Assembly (NCBI GenBank): GCA_017546245.1
Contig: JAFYXI010000041.1
Span: 30,139 to 94,138 of the forward strand
Length of the DNA: 64,000 bases
Direction: 5' to 3'
Source: Clostridia bacterium
GTDB taxonomy: Bacteria > Bacillota > Clostridia > UBA1381 > UBA9506
The notes under the pieces are model-generated. The model had not been told where the DNA came from. It worked only from the letters and a program-made list of their open reading frames with translations, and did not search any database. The translations under genes were made by a program, and so were the position numbers. This document shows, piece after piece, positions 37,309 to 46,396 of the stretch (within the stretch, counting starts at the first letter, position 1; every line of letters begins with the position of its first letter).

Positions 37309-38481
37309 ATGGCATACTACAATATGGCTGAAACCGAAAAAAGAATTAAGCAGGTAAGAGAAATTTTAAAAGCAAAAAATTTAGATGCAGCACTCATCTA
37401 TTTTGATGAATTAAACGTTGCAAACGGCTGGTATTTAACCGGTTGGTGCGGACAGTTCGAAAAAGGTTCTGTTCTTATCCCGACAGAAGGCGAGCCTATC
37501 CTTTTAGGCGGTCCTGAATCAGAGCCGTTTGCAAAAATGAACTCAGCTATAACAAAAGTTCGTTGTTTCCCTGTATTTATGGTTCCGGATGAGGAATACC
37601 CGAACGCTACTATCATTAACTTTAAACAGCTCGATGAAGAGTTAAAGAGCGAAGGTACTGTATTAAAACGTATCGGTTTTGTTGGTACTGCTACAATTCC
37701 GCATCAGGTTTACTGCGATTTCGTTGAAGGCTTTGGCGGTGTTGAAATGGTTGACATCACAGATGAATACGAAACTCTTCGTGCTTATAAATCTGACTGG
37801 GAGGTTGCTCAGATTCAGAAAGCTACAGAGCTTTGTGATGTTGCATACGACAAAATGATGGCTCAGATTAAACCGGGTGCATATGAGTTCGAAGTTGCAG
37901 CAGCAGGTGAAGCATACTGCCGTGCAAACGGTGCAACCAGCTTTGCATACTCAACAATTGTTGGCTCTGGCGAACGTGCTAAGGCTGTTGTTCCTACCGC
38001 TACCAACAAGCCTATGGAAGATGGCGAGCTTGTTATGATTGGTATTGCTCCCCGTTTTAACGGTTATGCAGGAACATTTGGCGATACAATCCCTGTTAAC
38101 GGCGTTTACACTCAGAAACAGAAAGACTTATTAAACCATATGCGTGAAACCTTCAGACTTACACGTGAAATGTTAAAGCCGGGTATGACAGGTCGCGAAA
38201 TTGATGTTCCCGGTCGTCTTTACTACGAAAAACATGGCTTAAAGGATTACATTGTTTGTCCTTTTGCTCATTCAATCGGTCTTATGGAAGCAGAATCTCC
38301 ATTCTTCGGACCTAACGGTGATTTTGTTCTCGTTCCGGGTATGACTGTAATGGTTGACGTAAGCTTCTTCGGACATCCTGACCTTCACGGCGGACGTATT
38401 GAAACAGGCTTTGTTATCACAGAAAACGGATGCCGTCCGCTTTCACAGAAAATGTGTGACTACTTTATGAAAGATCTTTAA
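37309..38481 (+). CDS. M24 (pita-bread fold) hydrolase, creatinase-like, altered metal site
   Basis: This 390-residue protein has the creatinase N-domain (about 12-145) and the pita-bread M24 domain (about 158-385). Active M24 peptidases bind two metals through Asp, Asp, His, Glu, Glu. Aligned on GYAG and PVNG, the first two Asp positions here read Gly and Thr. His is kept in CPFAHSIGL, the first Glu is Asp (MTVMVDVSFF), and the last Glu is kept (GGRIETGFVI). This resembles metal-free members such as creatinase more than Xaa-Pro peptidases, so a C-N hydrolysis of a small molecule is possible. The GGAG site is strong, and it lies 52 bases after the M81 gene. Confidence 0.85.
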   Translation: MAYYNMAETEKRIKQVREILKAKNLDAALIYFDELNVANGWYLTGWCGQFEKGSVLIPTEGEPILLGGPESEPFAKMNSAITKVRCFPVFMVPDEEYPNATIINFKQLDEELKSEGTVLKRIGFVGTATIPHQVYCDFVEGFGGVEMVDITDEYETLRAYKSDWEVAQIQKATELCDVAYDKMMAQIKPGAYEFEVAAAGEAYCRANGATSFAYSTIVGSGERAKAVVPTATNKPMEDGELVMIGIAPRFNGYAGTFGDTIPVNGVYTQKQKDLLNHMRETFRLTREMLKPGMTGREIDVPGRLYYEKHGLKDYIVCPFAHSIGLMEAESPFFGPNGDFVLVPGMTVMVDVSFFGHPDLHGGRIETGFVITENGCRPLSQKMCDYFMKDL

Positions 38482-38501
38482 TAAATAAGGAGGATATAAC
38501 T

Positions 38502-38873
38502 ATGTCAGAAAAAGTTTTAGGATATACAAAATATATGTTCATCGACGGCGACCTGCCGGGTAATGGTGACGATCCGGAGCTTCCGGGTCATGAAGCTATG
38601 ATGATTACAAATAAAAACACAGTTGATGCTCACATCAAAGTAAATCTTTACTTTGAAGATAAAGAACCTGTTAAGGGACTTACCCTTATCGTTCCTGCAG
38701 AAAGAGTTATCTGCGTAAGAATGGATTTACCTATCTGCGAAGAAAAATTCCAGATTCCTTTCGGTCAGTACTCTGTTGAGCTTGATTCTGATATTCCCGT
38801 ATGTGCAAGCTACGGCCGTCTTGACCGCCGTCATAATCTGGGTTACTACTCAACCGGATATTGCTGCGTATAA
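38502..38873 (+). CDS. Sensory rhodopsin transducer (ASRT) family protein
   Basis: This 123-residue soluble protein matches the family named after the Anabaena sensory rhodopsin transducer. The clearest family features are the GHEAMMITNKN start of the beta-sandwich, LYFEDKEPV, the basic VPAERVICVRMDL strand and the late GRLDRRHNLGYYST. Members outside photosensory bacteria are found beside sugar-metabolism genes and have been suggested to bind small molecules. No rhodopsin gene is present here. It lies 20 bases after the M24 gene with an AAGGAGG site. Confidence 0.85.
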   Translation: MSEKVLGYTKYMFIDGDLPGNGDDPELPGHEAMMITNKNTVDAHIKVNLYFEDKEPVKGLTLIVPAERVICVRMDLPICEEKFQIPFGQYSVELDSDIPVCASYGRLDRRHNLGYYSTGYCCV

Positions 38874-38888
38874 TAGAGGGGCGGTACA

Positions 38889-39203
38889 ATGAAAAGATTT
38901 ATTTTGTACTCTGACTTAAAGCCCGAAAAGGTTGAAGATTATGTAACAATTCACAGAAATGCCTGGCCCGAAATATTAGAAATCATTTCGGCAAGCAACA
39001 TACATAATTATTCAATAAGCGTTCGCGGCACTCAGGTTTTTACTTACTATGAGTATACCGGCGATGATTATGATGCAGATATGGCAAAGATGGAAGAATA
39101 CCCCATCATGCAAAAATGGTGGTCTTTTACAAAACCTTGCTTTTTGCATCATGACGAAGGAAAATATTATGAAGACTTAGATGAAGTTTTCTATTTGAAG
39201 TAA
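38889..39203 (+). CDS. L-rhamnose mutarotase family protein
   Basis: This 104-residue protein is of normal length for the RhaM/YiiL family, which interconverts alpha and beta anomers of L-rhamnose and related sugars. Key regions are the N-terminal strand RFILYSDLKPEKVEDYVTIH with its catalytic-type His, the YSISVRG strand, and the WWSF motif near the C-terminus. No rhamnose isomerase, kinase or aldolase is nearby, so the sugar may be a different one. It is the last gene of the LacI-controlled operon. Confidence 0.87.
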   Translation: MKRFILYSDLKPEKVEDYVTIHRNAWPEILEIISASNIHNYSISVRGTQVFTYYEYTGDDYDADMAKMEEYPIMQKWWSFTKPCFLHHDEGKYYEDLDEVFYLK

Positions 39204-39205
39204 AT

Positions 39206-39250
39206 ATAAAAAAAATAACTTCGCAATTATTTGCGAAGTTATTTTTTTAT
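39206..39250. terminator. Bidirectional terminator after the mutarotase gene
   Basis: A 20-bp stem (one bulged A) with a four-base loop carries A and T runs on both sides. It lies between the mutarotase gene and the convergent cyclodeaminase-family gene. Confidence 0.85.
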
Positions 39251-39296
39251 ATTATTCTTGCCTTTAAACGTTCTGCGCTAAATTTGCCAACCCTAA

Positions 39297-40286
39297 TTAT
39301 TCACCAAGCATATCAATAGTTGTAACTGCTTCGCCTGCTTTAGTAACACGTTCGTATGCTAAGGTTGCGATACAAACATCTGGGCTGCCCATACCAACCA
39401 ATTCGCACATTAAGCGCTCTTCAGCATTCTGACGTCCCGGCTTTTTGCCTGCTACGATTTCAGGAAGCTCTGCCGCAAAATCGTCGGCGGTAATTTCGCC
39501 GCGTTCTGCCATCGGTAAGAACTGACCTCTGTGCATACCCTGAGCAATGTGGTCTAAGTAAATTTTATCAAACTTTCTGGCAATGTCATCTGAAACTTCC
39601 TGGAACGAACCCATTGTAAGAACTAAGCTACCGGGTTTGCACCATGGTTCTTCAACTAAAACCGCATTTGCTGTAGTAAGCGTAATAATAACATCAGACT
39701 CTCTGCAAGCTTCTTCGTTTGATTCGTAAGGTACGATATCGAAATCAGCATCCGGGAAGTATGATGCAAAACGTTCACGAGCTTCTTTAGAAATATCGCA
39801 AATTCTAAGCTCTTTAATTTTATGTAAGCGACTGATGCAGGTTACTGCATAAAATGCCTGACGGCCTGCACCGATAACTGTGATGATGTCGCTTTTAGCA
39901 GCTAAATATTTCATAGCAACTGCAGGCTGAGCACCTGTACGAGCATCTGAAATCCAATCTCCGCAGATAAGCGCACGTAAAAATCCGTCGTGCGGATTTG
40001 TTAATAACAGATTTGAACGAATAAACGGCAAACCTTTTTTCGGGTTGTCTGAATATCCGCCAACAACTTTAATACCGGCTGAATCAATAGGTCCGATGTA
40101 TGAAGGCATTGAGTTAAACCAACCATTAACACCAGCACTGCTCATATCGGTTGTGATTTTCGGCGGCATAATAACCTTTCCTTCGCCATACCATTTCCAT
40201 GTGTTTTCAACCTGTTCGATAACGTCATCAATTGAAACATATTTTTTTACTAATTCATTTGTAATAATAACTGTTTTCTGCTCCAT
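39297..40286 (-). CDS. Ornithine cyclodeaminase/mu-crystallin family protein
   Basis: This 329-residue NAD(P)-dependent enzyme has the Rossmann motif VIGAGRQAFYAVTCISRL (near residue 128) and the DARTGAQPAVAMKYLAA segment typical of the family. Members include ornithine cyclodeaminase, alanine dehydrogenase and ketimine or pyrroline reductases. The exact substrate cannot be chosen from sequence. It points towards the LacI operon and is divergent from a FadR-type regulator that probably controls it. GGGAGG precedes the ATG. Confidence 0.87.
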   Translation of the reverse strand: MEQKTVIITNELVKKYVSIDDVIEQVENTWKWYGEGKVIMPPKITTDMSSAGVNGWFNSMPSYIGPIDSAGIKVVGGYSDNPKKGLPFIRSNLLLTNPHDGFLRALICGDWISDARTGAQPAVAMKYLAAKSDIITVIGAGRQAFYAVTCISRLHKIKELRICDISKEARERFASYFPDADFDIVPYESNEEACRESDVIITLTTANAVLVEEPWCKPGSLVLTMGSFQEVSDDIARKFDKIYLDHIAQGMHRGQFLPMAERGEITADDFAAELPEIVAGKKPGRQNAEERLMCELVGMGSPDVCIATLAYERVTKAGEAVTTIDMLGE

Positions 40287-40330
40287 TTTATAATTCCTCC
40301 CATTATTTTAATGTGCATTAACATATTATC

Positions 40331-40359
40331 ATATTATCTGACAATTTGCAAGATAATAT
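40331..40359. promoter_or_regulatory. Candidate FadR/GntR operator
   Basis: The inverted repeat ATATTATCT (40331-40339) and AGATAATAT (40351-40359), with an 11-base centre, lies 45 bases upstream of the cyclodeaminase start, within the divergent gap shared with the FadR-type gene. Confidence 0.5.
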
Positions 40360-40496
40360 CTAACCAAAAACTGATATTTTTTTTGTGCAAAATTGTATAA
40401 TTTTATAGTTTGATGTTTTATATTTTTTAAATACTTTACAATCTTAAAAAAAACATATATAATATATTTATTAGTATCGAAAGGGGTATATTAGAC

Positions 40497-41192
40497 TTGA
40501 AGGTAAATCCTATCGTCAACAAACAGAAATACGAATCTGTTGCTGACCAGATAATTTTATTAATTAAAAATAACACTTTTACAGAGGGAAGCCGTCTGCC
40601 TACCGAGGCTGACCTTGCCGCAATGTTTCAAATAGGAAGAAGCTCTGTGCGAGAGGCAATAAAGAGCCTGCAGATGGCAGGAATTGTAACCTCTACTGCC
40701 GGCAAAGGCACATTTGTATCCGAAAATGCTATGACCGCAATTTCGAGCTGGGATTTAGGCGAGCTTATTATGGATGAAAGTGCTCTTTCTGAGCTTGTCG
40801 AAATACGTTATATTTTAGAGCCTGCCGCTGCATTTTTGGCAGCAACACGTCGCACCGATGCAGATATTTTGCAAATGAAAGAAGCAATTAACAATATGCA
40901 TGGTGTTAAAGACAAATCTCATATGTTAAGGTTCGGCCATCAATTTCACTCTGCTCTTTTAAACGCAAGCAAAAACAGAGCAATTATTCAGTTTCATGAT
41001 TCGATTTCGCAACAGCTTTTAAAAATGCGTGAAAAAGACTTTCTTACGCAAGAAGTTTACGACCGCGACTTAACTTCACATCAAGAAATTTTAGATGCAA
41101 TAATAGCATCTGACAGTATTTTGGCAGAACAAAAAATGCGTGAGCATCTTTTAAAGGATTACTCAGGATATATGACAGACCCCAGATTATAA
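40497..41192 (+). CDS. FadR-subfamily GntR transcriptional regulator
   Basis: This 231-residue regulator has a winged HTH (about 12-77, with LPTEADLAAMFQIGRSSVRE) and an all-helical FCD effector domain (about 95-225), the FadR subgroup that usually senses organic or sugar acids. Start is TTG, with AAAGGGG ten bases upstream, the only plausible site. It is divergent from the cyclodeaminase-family gene and so is its likely local regulator. Confidence 0.9.
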   Translation: MKVNPIVNKQKYESVADQIILLIKNNTFTEGSRLPTEADLAAMFQIGRSSVREAIKSLQMAGIVTSTAGKGTFVSENAMTAISSWDLGELIMDESALSELVEIRYILEPAAAFLAATRRTDADILQMKEAINNMHGVKDKSHMLRFGHQFHSALLNASKNRAIIQFHDSISQQLLKMREKDFLTQEVYDRDLTSHQEILDAIIASDSILAEQKMREHLLKDYSGYMTDPRL

Positions 41193-41359
41193 ATAAAAAA
41201 TAACTTCGCCTATGCGGAGTGTTCTTAAGGATACTTATAAGTCAAAAGCCGAGTTTGCCATAATAGGCAAGCTCGGCTTTTAGCAAGGCTTCCCCTTGAG
41301 GGGAAGCCTTTGTTACTGTCCTTGACAACACTGCTCTTAGGCAAAGTTATTTTTTATTT
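41191..41359. repeat. Long inverted-repeat element with two inner hairpins
   Basis: The outer arms (41191-41212 and 41338-41359) match at 21 of 22 bases and begin exactly at the stop codons of two convergent genes. Inside are a 16-bp stem (41244-41259 with 41266-41281) and a perfect 11-bp stem (41285-41295 with 41300-41310). It probably acts as a two-way terminator and looks like a MITE-type insertion. Confidence 0.7.
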
Positions 41360-42533
41360 AGTCACCCAAACAAGCATATAACACATTTCTCAGTCTAGGC
41401 TGATAATAATCTTCTTTAGGATTTATCATATGATGCGAATAAACAGCTGTTAAGTTAAGCTCAGGGTCAATAATAACTGTTGCGCCTGCTGCGCCGCCCC
41501 AGCCGAACTCACCTATCGAACCGTTAGAACCGCTTTTTGCTCTGTCTATCATCGTGCGTACACCTAAGCCATATCCATAGCCTACGTGTTGCTTCCAGTT
41601 AAAATCTACAGACTGTACTTCATTTAACTGATTTGTTCTTAAAAGCTCAACTGTTCCTGACGATAAAATACGATTGCCGTTTAAACCCTTACCCTTGTTT
41701 GCAAGTGCTGCTGTAAATTTTGCATAATCTTCTAACGAGGTAATTATTCCGGCACCGCCGCTTTCATATTCTTCACCGAACACCAAAATATTTTCTTTTC
41801 CTTCGTTTACAACAACACCGTCATTTTTTGTTCCATTTTGTTGTTGCTCTACTATATCGACACTAACCGCCCCAACGCAACGGTATTGCTGAGCCATTTT
41901 TTCATAGCCTTTGTCAGAAAGATGATAGCAAGTGCTTTTCATATCGAGTGGTTCAAAAATATTTTCACGCATATAGTCGCTGAACTTTTTACCCGATATA
42001 ACCTCAATAACCGCCGCAAGCACATCGTGACACATACTGTACTTCCAGCGCTCCCCAGGATGAAAATCAAGCGATTCTTGCGCAAGATGCTTGATGACAG
42101 TCATTGTATCCATTTTACCATTTGTTGCTTTTTGCGCTTTTTCGTAACACGGCAGAGTGGTATCATACGTAAGGCCGGCAGTCATAGTAAATAAATGACG
42201 CATTGTTATGGGCGATTTTGCATTAACCAATTCTCCGCTTTCGGTTTTTACATACATATCACGAAACTCGGGAATAAAATCATATAAAGGGTCAGACAGT
42301 AAAAATTTGCCCTGTTCATAAAGCTTTAGCGCCGCCGTAACTGTTGCAGGCTTTGAACAGGAATATATATTAAATAATTCGCTACCACACATTTTAATTT
42401 TATTTTCTAAATCGGAATAGCCTGACTGATAAGAAAATACCTCTTTGCCGTCTTTATATACGACAATTGAATTTCCGGGGATTATCCAATTTGTGAGCGA
42501 GTCCATAAAGTCTTTCATATATTGAAAATTCAT
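41358..42533 (-). CDS. Serine hydrolase, beta-lactamase/class C family
   Basis: This 391-residue protein is of the penicillin-binding/beta-lactamase superfamily. The SxxK motif is YSCSKPAT (near residue 76) and the second motif is YSM (WKYSMCHDV). The third motif area is FGWGGAAG in place of HxG or KTG. There is no signal peptide, so it is probably a cytoplasmic esterase or peptidase rather than a resistance enzyme. The ATG at 42533 follows GGGGGA by six bases, and longer frames would run into the tRNA-Leu terminator. Confidence 0.85.
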   Translation of the reverse strand: MNFQYMKDFMDSLTNWIIPGNSIVVYKDGKEVFSYQSGYSDLENKIKMCGSELFNIYSCSKPATVTAALKLYEQGKFLLSDPLYDFIPEFRDMYVKTESGELVNAKSPITMRHLFTMTAGLTYDTTLPCYEKAQKATNGKMDTMTVIKHLAQESLDFHPGERWKYSMCHDVLAAVIEVISGKKFSDYMRENIFEPLDMKSTCYHLSDKGYEKMAQQYRCVGAVSVDIVEQQQNGTKNDGVVVNEGKENILVFGEEYESGGAGIITSLEDYAKFTAALANKGKGLNGNRILSSGTVELLRTNQLNEVQSVDFNWKQHVGYGYGLGVRTMIDRAKSGSNGSIGEFGWGGAAGATVIIDPELNLTAVYSHHMINPKEDYYQPRLRNVLYACLGD

Positions 42534-42560
42534 TCTCATTCCCCCGACATTATAATAAGT

Positions 42561-42594
42561 AAAAATCCGAATACCAAAAGGCATTCGGATTTTT
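42561..42594 (-). terminator. Terminator of tRNA-Leu
   Basis: A perfect 12-bp stem (AAAAATCCGAAT with ATTCGGATTTTT) directly follows the tRNA on the minus strand and ends in five T residues. Confidence 0.85.
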
Positions 42595-42681
42595 GGTGCC
42601 GCTGACCGGAATCGAACCGGTACGGATTATTCATCCGACAGATTTTAAGTCTGTTGTGTCTGCCAGTTCCACCACAGCGAC
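42594..42681 (-). tRNA. tRNA-Leu (anticodon TAA)
   Basis: A class II tRNA with a long variable arm. The acceptor GTCGCTG pairs with CAGCGGC, the anticodon loop is CTTAAAA with TAA, the T loop is TTCGATT, and CCA is encoded (complement of 42594-42596). Confidence 0.95.
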
Positions 42682-42812
42682 AATGATGTTTTAGTTCAAA
42701 AGCTTGAGCCACTTCTGAATACCTTTAATATTATATCACACAAAATATGGCTTGTCAAGTAATAATTGTCGATATTATTAAAGTTTTTCTCATTTATTTT
42801 TGCAAGATAAAA

Positions 42813-42839
42813 CAGGTCATAACATTAAGTTATGACCTG
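42813..42839 (-). terminator. Terminator after the oxidoreductase gamma gene
   Basis: An 11-bp perfect stem (CAGGTCATAAC with GTTATGACCTG) and a five-base loop, with a T-rich tail on the minus strand, lie just past the stop codon. Confidence 0.8.
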
Positions 42840-42845
42840 CACTGA

Positions 42846-43385
42846 TTATGCTTCGTATTCGTATCCCAGTTTTATAGCCTGAACGTTTTTCTCTAAAAGC
42901 GCTGCCTTGCTTGGCGGAACACTCTTTTCAAGACCTTTGCTTATTTCATCAAGTGTATAAAGACCTGTTGCCTTTAACATCTGACCAACAACAACCATAT
43001 TTGCCAGGCTATCAAGACCGGCTTCACGCGCAAGCTGAGTTGCAGGAATCGGGAATACATTAACATCTTTGCGCTCTACCTTGCGCTCGATTAATGAGCT
43101 GTCGTAAACAATGTAGCCGTTTTCTTCTACAAGATTTTCAAATTTGTCGAGCGACGGGCGATTCATTGCAATTAAAATATCCGGATTCGGAATAACCGGT
43201 GAACCAACCGGTTCATCAGAAACAACAACGCTGCAGTTCGCAGTACCGCCACGCATTTCAGGACCATATGACGGAAGCCAGGAAACTTCACGCTCTGCTT
43301 TTAATCCTGCGTAGGCAATTACTTTACCTGCAAACAAAATACCCTGTCCACCAAAACCTGCTAAAATGATTTTACCGTTTTTCAT
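42846..43385 (-). CDS. 2-oxoacid:ferredoxin oxidoreductase gamma subunit
   Basis: This 179-residue protein is the gamma domain of pyruvate/2-oxoacid ferredoxin oxidoreductases. It starts with the diagnostic FGGQGILFAGKVIAYAG and continues with SWLPSYGPEMRGGTANC. The enzymes oxidise 2-oxoacids to acyl-CoA and reduce ferredoxin, and need alpha, beta and delta parts that are not present nearby. Its 33-base distance from murA suggests co-transcription with that gene. The GAGGAG site is good. It is either an orphan subunit serving a complex encoded elsewhere or a leftover of a rearranged operon. Confidence 0.9.
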   Translation of the reverse strand: MKNGKIILAGFGGQGILFAGKVIAYAGLKAEREVSWLPSYGPEMRGGTANCSVVVSDEPVGSPVIPNPDILIAMNRPSLDKFENLVEENGYIVYDSSLIERKVERKDVNVFPIPATQLAREAGLDSLANMVVVGQMLKATGLYTLDEISKGLEKSVPPSKAALLEKNVQAIKLGYEYEA

Positions 43386-43418
43386 GTTTATATCTCCTCT
43401 ATGTTTAAGTATATTTAT

Positions 43419-44672
43419 CTATTCTGTCACCCTGCGTATATCAGCACCCAGAGCTTTAAATTTTTCTTCCATTTTTTCATATCCACGGTCAATATGTTGA
43501 ATTTCGTGAATTTCGGTAGTTCCCTTTGCCATAAGACCTGCAATAACCATACCTGCACCGCCGCGTAAATCTGTCGCACTTACAACTGCACCCTCTAAGC
43601 GATTAACACCATTTATTACCGCAGTTTTGCCGTCAACACGTATATCTGCACCCATTCGTCTTAACTCGTCAACATACTGAAAACGTGAATCCCACACGCT
43701 TTCGGTTACTACGCTCGTACCTGATGCAATCGACAAAAGCGATACAATCTGTGGCTGCATATCCGTCGGGAATCCGGGATAAGGCAAAGTCTTTACATTT
43801 GCATTTTTAATCTCGTCTGTTCCCACTACGTGAATAGCATCGTCAAGCTCTGTAACCTTTGCACCTATTTCAATAAGCTTTGCACTTACAGATTCCATAT
43901 GCTTAGGAATTATGTTTTTAACTAAAATATCTCCGCCGGTTGCAGCTGCGGCAATCATAAATGTTCCTGCTTCTATCTGGTCGGGAATTATAGAATATGT
44001 TCCGCCTTTTAACTTTTCAACGCCACGAATTTTTATTACGTCTGTTCCTGCGCCCTTAATATCTGCGCCCATTGCATTTAAAAAGTTGGCTACATCCACT
44101 ATATGCGGCTCTTTTGCAACATTTTCGATTGTAGTATTGCCTTTAGCCAAAACTGCCGCAAGCATAACATTAATTGTTGCACCAACACTCACAATATCAA
44201 GATACACCGACGAGCCTGCAAGCTCTTTTGCTGATGCCTTTACAATCCCCTCGCAGCTAACCTCTGCGCCCAATGCACGAAAACCCTTTATGTGCTGGTC
44301 AATCGGTCTTGAGCCAAAGTTACAGCCGCCGGGCATTGCAACCTCTGCCTTGTTAAAGCGACCCAAAAGCGCCCCCAAAAGATAATACGATGCTCTCATT
44401 TTACGCACCATTTCCTGCGGAGCGGTCTGCTTGTCCATACAAGAGCAGTCAACTTTCAGTGTATATTTATCTAAAAACTCAATTTTAGCACCCATATGCT
44501 CCATAATGCCGACAATAACGTGAACATCTCTTATATTCGGCACATTTTCAATGATGCATACGCCATCGACTAAAATTGCAGCAGGTATAATCGCAACAGC
44601 AGCATTTTTTGCTCCGCTTATACTAACTTCACCGTGAAGCTTTTTGCCCCCGCAAACAACTATTTTATCCAA
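43419..44672 (-). CDS. murA: UDP-N-acetylglucosamine 1-carboxyvinyltransferase
   Basis: This 417-residue enzyme transfers enolpyruvate from phosphoenolpyruvate to UDP-GlcNAc, the first committed step of peptidoglycan synthesis. It has the two-fold inside-out barrel. The catalytic cysteine is in [15 protein letters not shown] (near residue 117), so fosfomycin sensitivity would be expected, and the N-terminal SGAKNAA is present. The TTG start follows GAGGCGGTG. It lies divergent from lysS. Confidence 0.95.
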   Translation of the reverse strand: MDKIVVCGGKKLHGEVSISGAKNAAVAIIPAAILVDGVCIIENVPNIRDVHVIVGIMEHMGAKIEFLDKYTLKVDCSCMDKQTAPQEMVRKMRASYYLLGALLGRFNKAEVAMPGGCNFGSRPIDQHIKGFRALGAEVSCEGIVKASAKELAGSSVYLDIVSVGATINVMLAAVLAKGNTTIENVAKEPHIVDVANFLNAMGADIKGAGTDVIKIRGVEKLKGGTYSIIPDQIEAGTFMIAAAATGGDILVKNIIPKHMESVSAKLIEIGAKVTELDDAIHVVGTDEIKNANVKTLPYPGFPTDMQPQIVSLLSIASGTSVVTESVWDSRFQYVDELRRMGADIRVDGKTAVINGVNRLEGAVVSATDLRGGAGMVIAGLMAKGTTEIHEIQHIDRGYEKMEEKFKALGADIRRVTE

Positions 44673-44836
44673 AAGCTACACCGCCTCAATCTATATAATT
44701 TGTCATCTGTTAATTCTTTACAAACGGATATAAATATCCCATCTATCATATTATATCATTTCTGTAGAAAAAATCAATATTTTTTAAGCATATTTTTTAA
44801 ATATAAGAAATATTTTGTATTTTTTTAAATAAACCT

Positions 44837-44865
44837 TTTACAATTGCAAATTTTTGTAGTATAAT
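44837..44865 (+). promoter_or_regulatory. Promoter of lysS
   Basis: TTTACA (44837-44842) and TATAAT (44860-44865) have a 17-base spacer, 35 bases before the lysS start. No T-box or L-box like structure fits in the short leader. Confidence 0.75.
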
Positions 44866-44899
44866 TAAAATATGTATAACAATTTTTAGGAGGAACATT

Positions 44900-46396
44900 A
44901 TGCAGGAACAACCAAAGAATAATGGACAAGTAACTGACTTAAACGAAATTTTACAGGTTCGCCGCGACAAGCTTGCACAGCTGCAGGCAGAAGGCCGCGA
45001 CCCGTTTTGTGAGGTTAAATATGATAAAACGCACTCTGCTGCTCAAATCGTAGAGGCTTTTGACGAATTCGAAGGCAAAGCCGTTAGCATTGCAGGCCGT
45101 CTTATGTCAAAACGCGGAATGGGTAAAGTTATGTTCTGCGACATTGCTGATATTACAGGAAGAATTCAGCTTTTTGTAAAAAAAGATGCTTTAGAAGATG
45201 CATATGACGATTTTAAAAAGCTCGACATCGGTGATATTATAGGCGTAAAGGGCGAAGTATTTAAAACTAAAACTGAAGAAATTTCTATTAAAGTATCAGA
45301 GTATACTCTGCTTACAAAATCTCTTCAGCCGCTCCCCGAAAAATTTCACGGTCTTACAGATACCGACACACGTTATCGTCAGCGCTATGTTGATTTGATT
45401 ATGAACAGCGAGGTAAAGGATACCTTTATCAAGCGTTCTAAAATTATCGCTAGCATCAGAAGTTACCTTAACACTCAGGGATTTTTAGAGGTTGAAACCC
45501 CAATGCTTGTTGCGAATGCAGGCGGTGCTGCAGCACGTCCGTTTGAAACACATTTTAACGCTTTAAGCGAAGACTTTAAGCTTCGTATTTCTCTTGAGCT
45601 TTATTTAAAAAGACTTATTGTCGGCGGTCTTGAAAAGGTTTACGAAATCGGCCGTGTTTTCAGAAACGAGGGCTTGGATACACGTCACAATCCCGAATTT
45701 ACTTTAATGGAGCTTTATCAGGCATATACCGACTATCACGGTATGATGGATTTAACAGAAAATCTTTACCGTCACGTTGCTCAGGAGGTTTTGGGAACAA
45801 CCAAAATCGTATATAACGGAATTGAAATGGACTTAGGTAAGCCGTTTGAAAGAATTACTATGGTTGATGCAGTTAAAAAATATGCAGGTGTAGATTTTGA
45901 TGAAATCAAAACATTAGAAGAAGCACGCGCAGCAGCAGACGAGCATCACGTTCATTACGAAGACAGACATAAAAAGGGCGACATCTTAAGCCTGTTCTTT
46001 GAAGAATTTGCAGAAGAACATTTAATTCAGCCTACCTTTGTTATGGACCACCCGATTGAGATTTCTCCGCTTACAAAGAAAAAGCCCGAAAATCCCGAAT
46101 ACGTTGAACGTTTCGAGTTCTTTATGAACGGATGGGAAATGGCAAATGCATATTCAGAGCTTAACGACCCGATTGACCAGCGCGAACGCTTCCGTGCTCA
46201 GGAAGAGCTGCTTGCTCAGGGTGATGAAGAAGCTAACACAACAGACGAAGACTTTATGAATGCTTTAGAAATCGGTATGCCTCCTACGGGCGGCATCGGA
46301 TTCGGTATCGACCGTATGTGTATGCTGCTCACAGATTCAGCTGCCATTCGCGATGTTTTGCTCTTTCCGACGATGAAAAGTCTCTCCGACAAGTAA
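44900..46396 (+). CDS. lysS: Lysyl-tRNA synthetase, class II
   Basis: This 498-residue enzyme charges tRNA-Lys. It has an N-terminal OB-fold anticodon-binding domain (about 60-150) and a class II catalytic domain (about 175-495). Motif 2 is [20 protein letters not shown] and motif 3 is [14 protein letters not shown]. Length and motifs are normal. TAGGAGG precedes the ATG. It is a single gene ended by a strong hairpin. Confidence 0.97.
   Translation: MQEQPKNNGQVTDLNEILQVRRDKLAQLQAEGRDPFCEVKYDKTHSAAQIVEAFDEFEGKAVSIAGRLMSKRGMGKVMFCDIADITGRIQLFVKKDALEDAYDDFKKLDIGDIIGVKGEVFKTKTEEISIKVSEYTLLTKSLQPLPEKFHGLTDTDTRYRQRYVDLIMNSEVKDTFIKRSKIIASIRSYLNTQGFLEVETPMLVANAGGAAARPFETHFNALSEDFKLRISLELYLKRLIVGGLEKVYEIGRVFRNEGLDTRHNPEFTLMELYQAYTDYHGMMDLTENLYRHVAQEVLGTTKIVYNGIEMDLGKPFERITMVDAVKKYAGVDFDEIKTLEEARAAADEHHVHYEDRHKKGDILSLFFEEFAEEHLIQPTFVMDHPIEISPLTKKKPENPEYVERFEFFMNGWEMANAYSELNDPIDQRERFRAQEELLAQGDEEANTTDEDFMNALEIGMPPTGGIGFGIDRMCMLLTDSAAIRDVLLFPTMKSLSDK

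Noticed and set aside
41358..42533. Beta-lactam resistance gene
   Set aside because: There is no signal peptide, the YxN and KTG motifs are altered, and family members are often esterases or peptidases.
44673..44899. T-box or lysine riboswitch before lysS
   Set aside because: The leader after the promoter is only about 30 bases and lacks the TGGNACCGCG core and any large fold.
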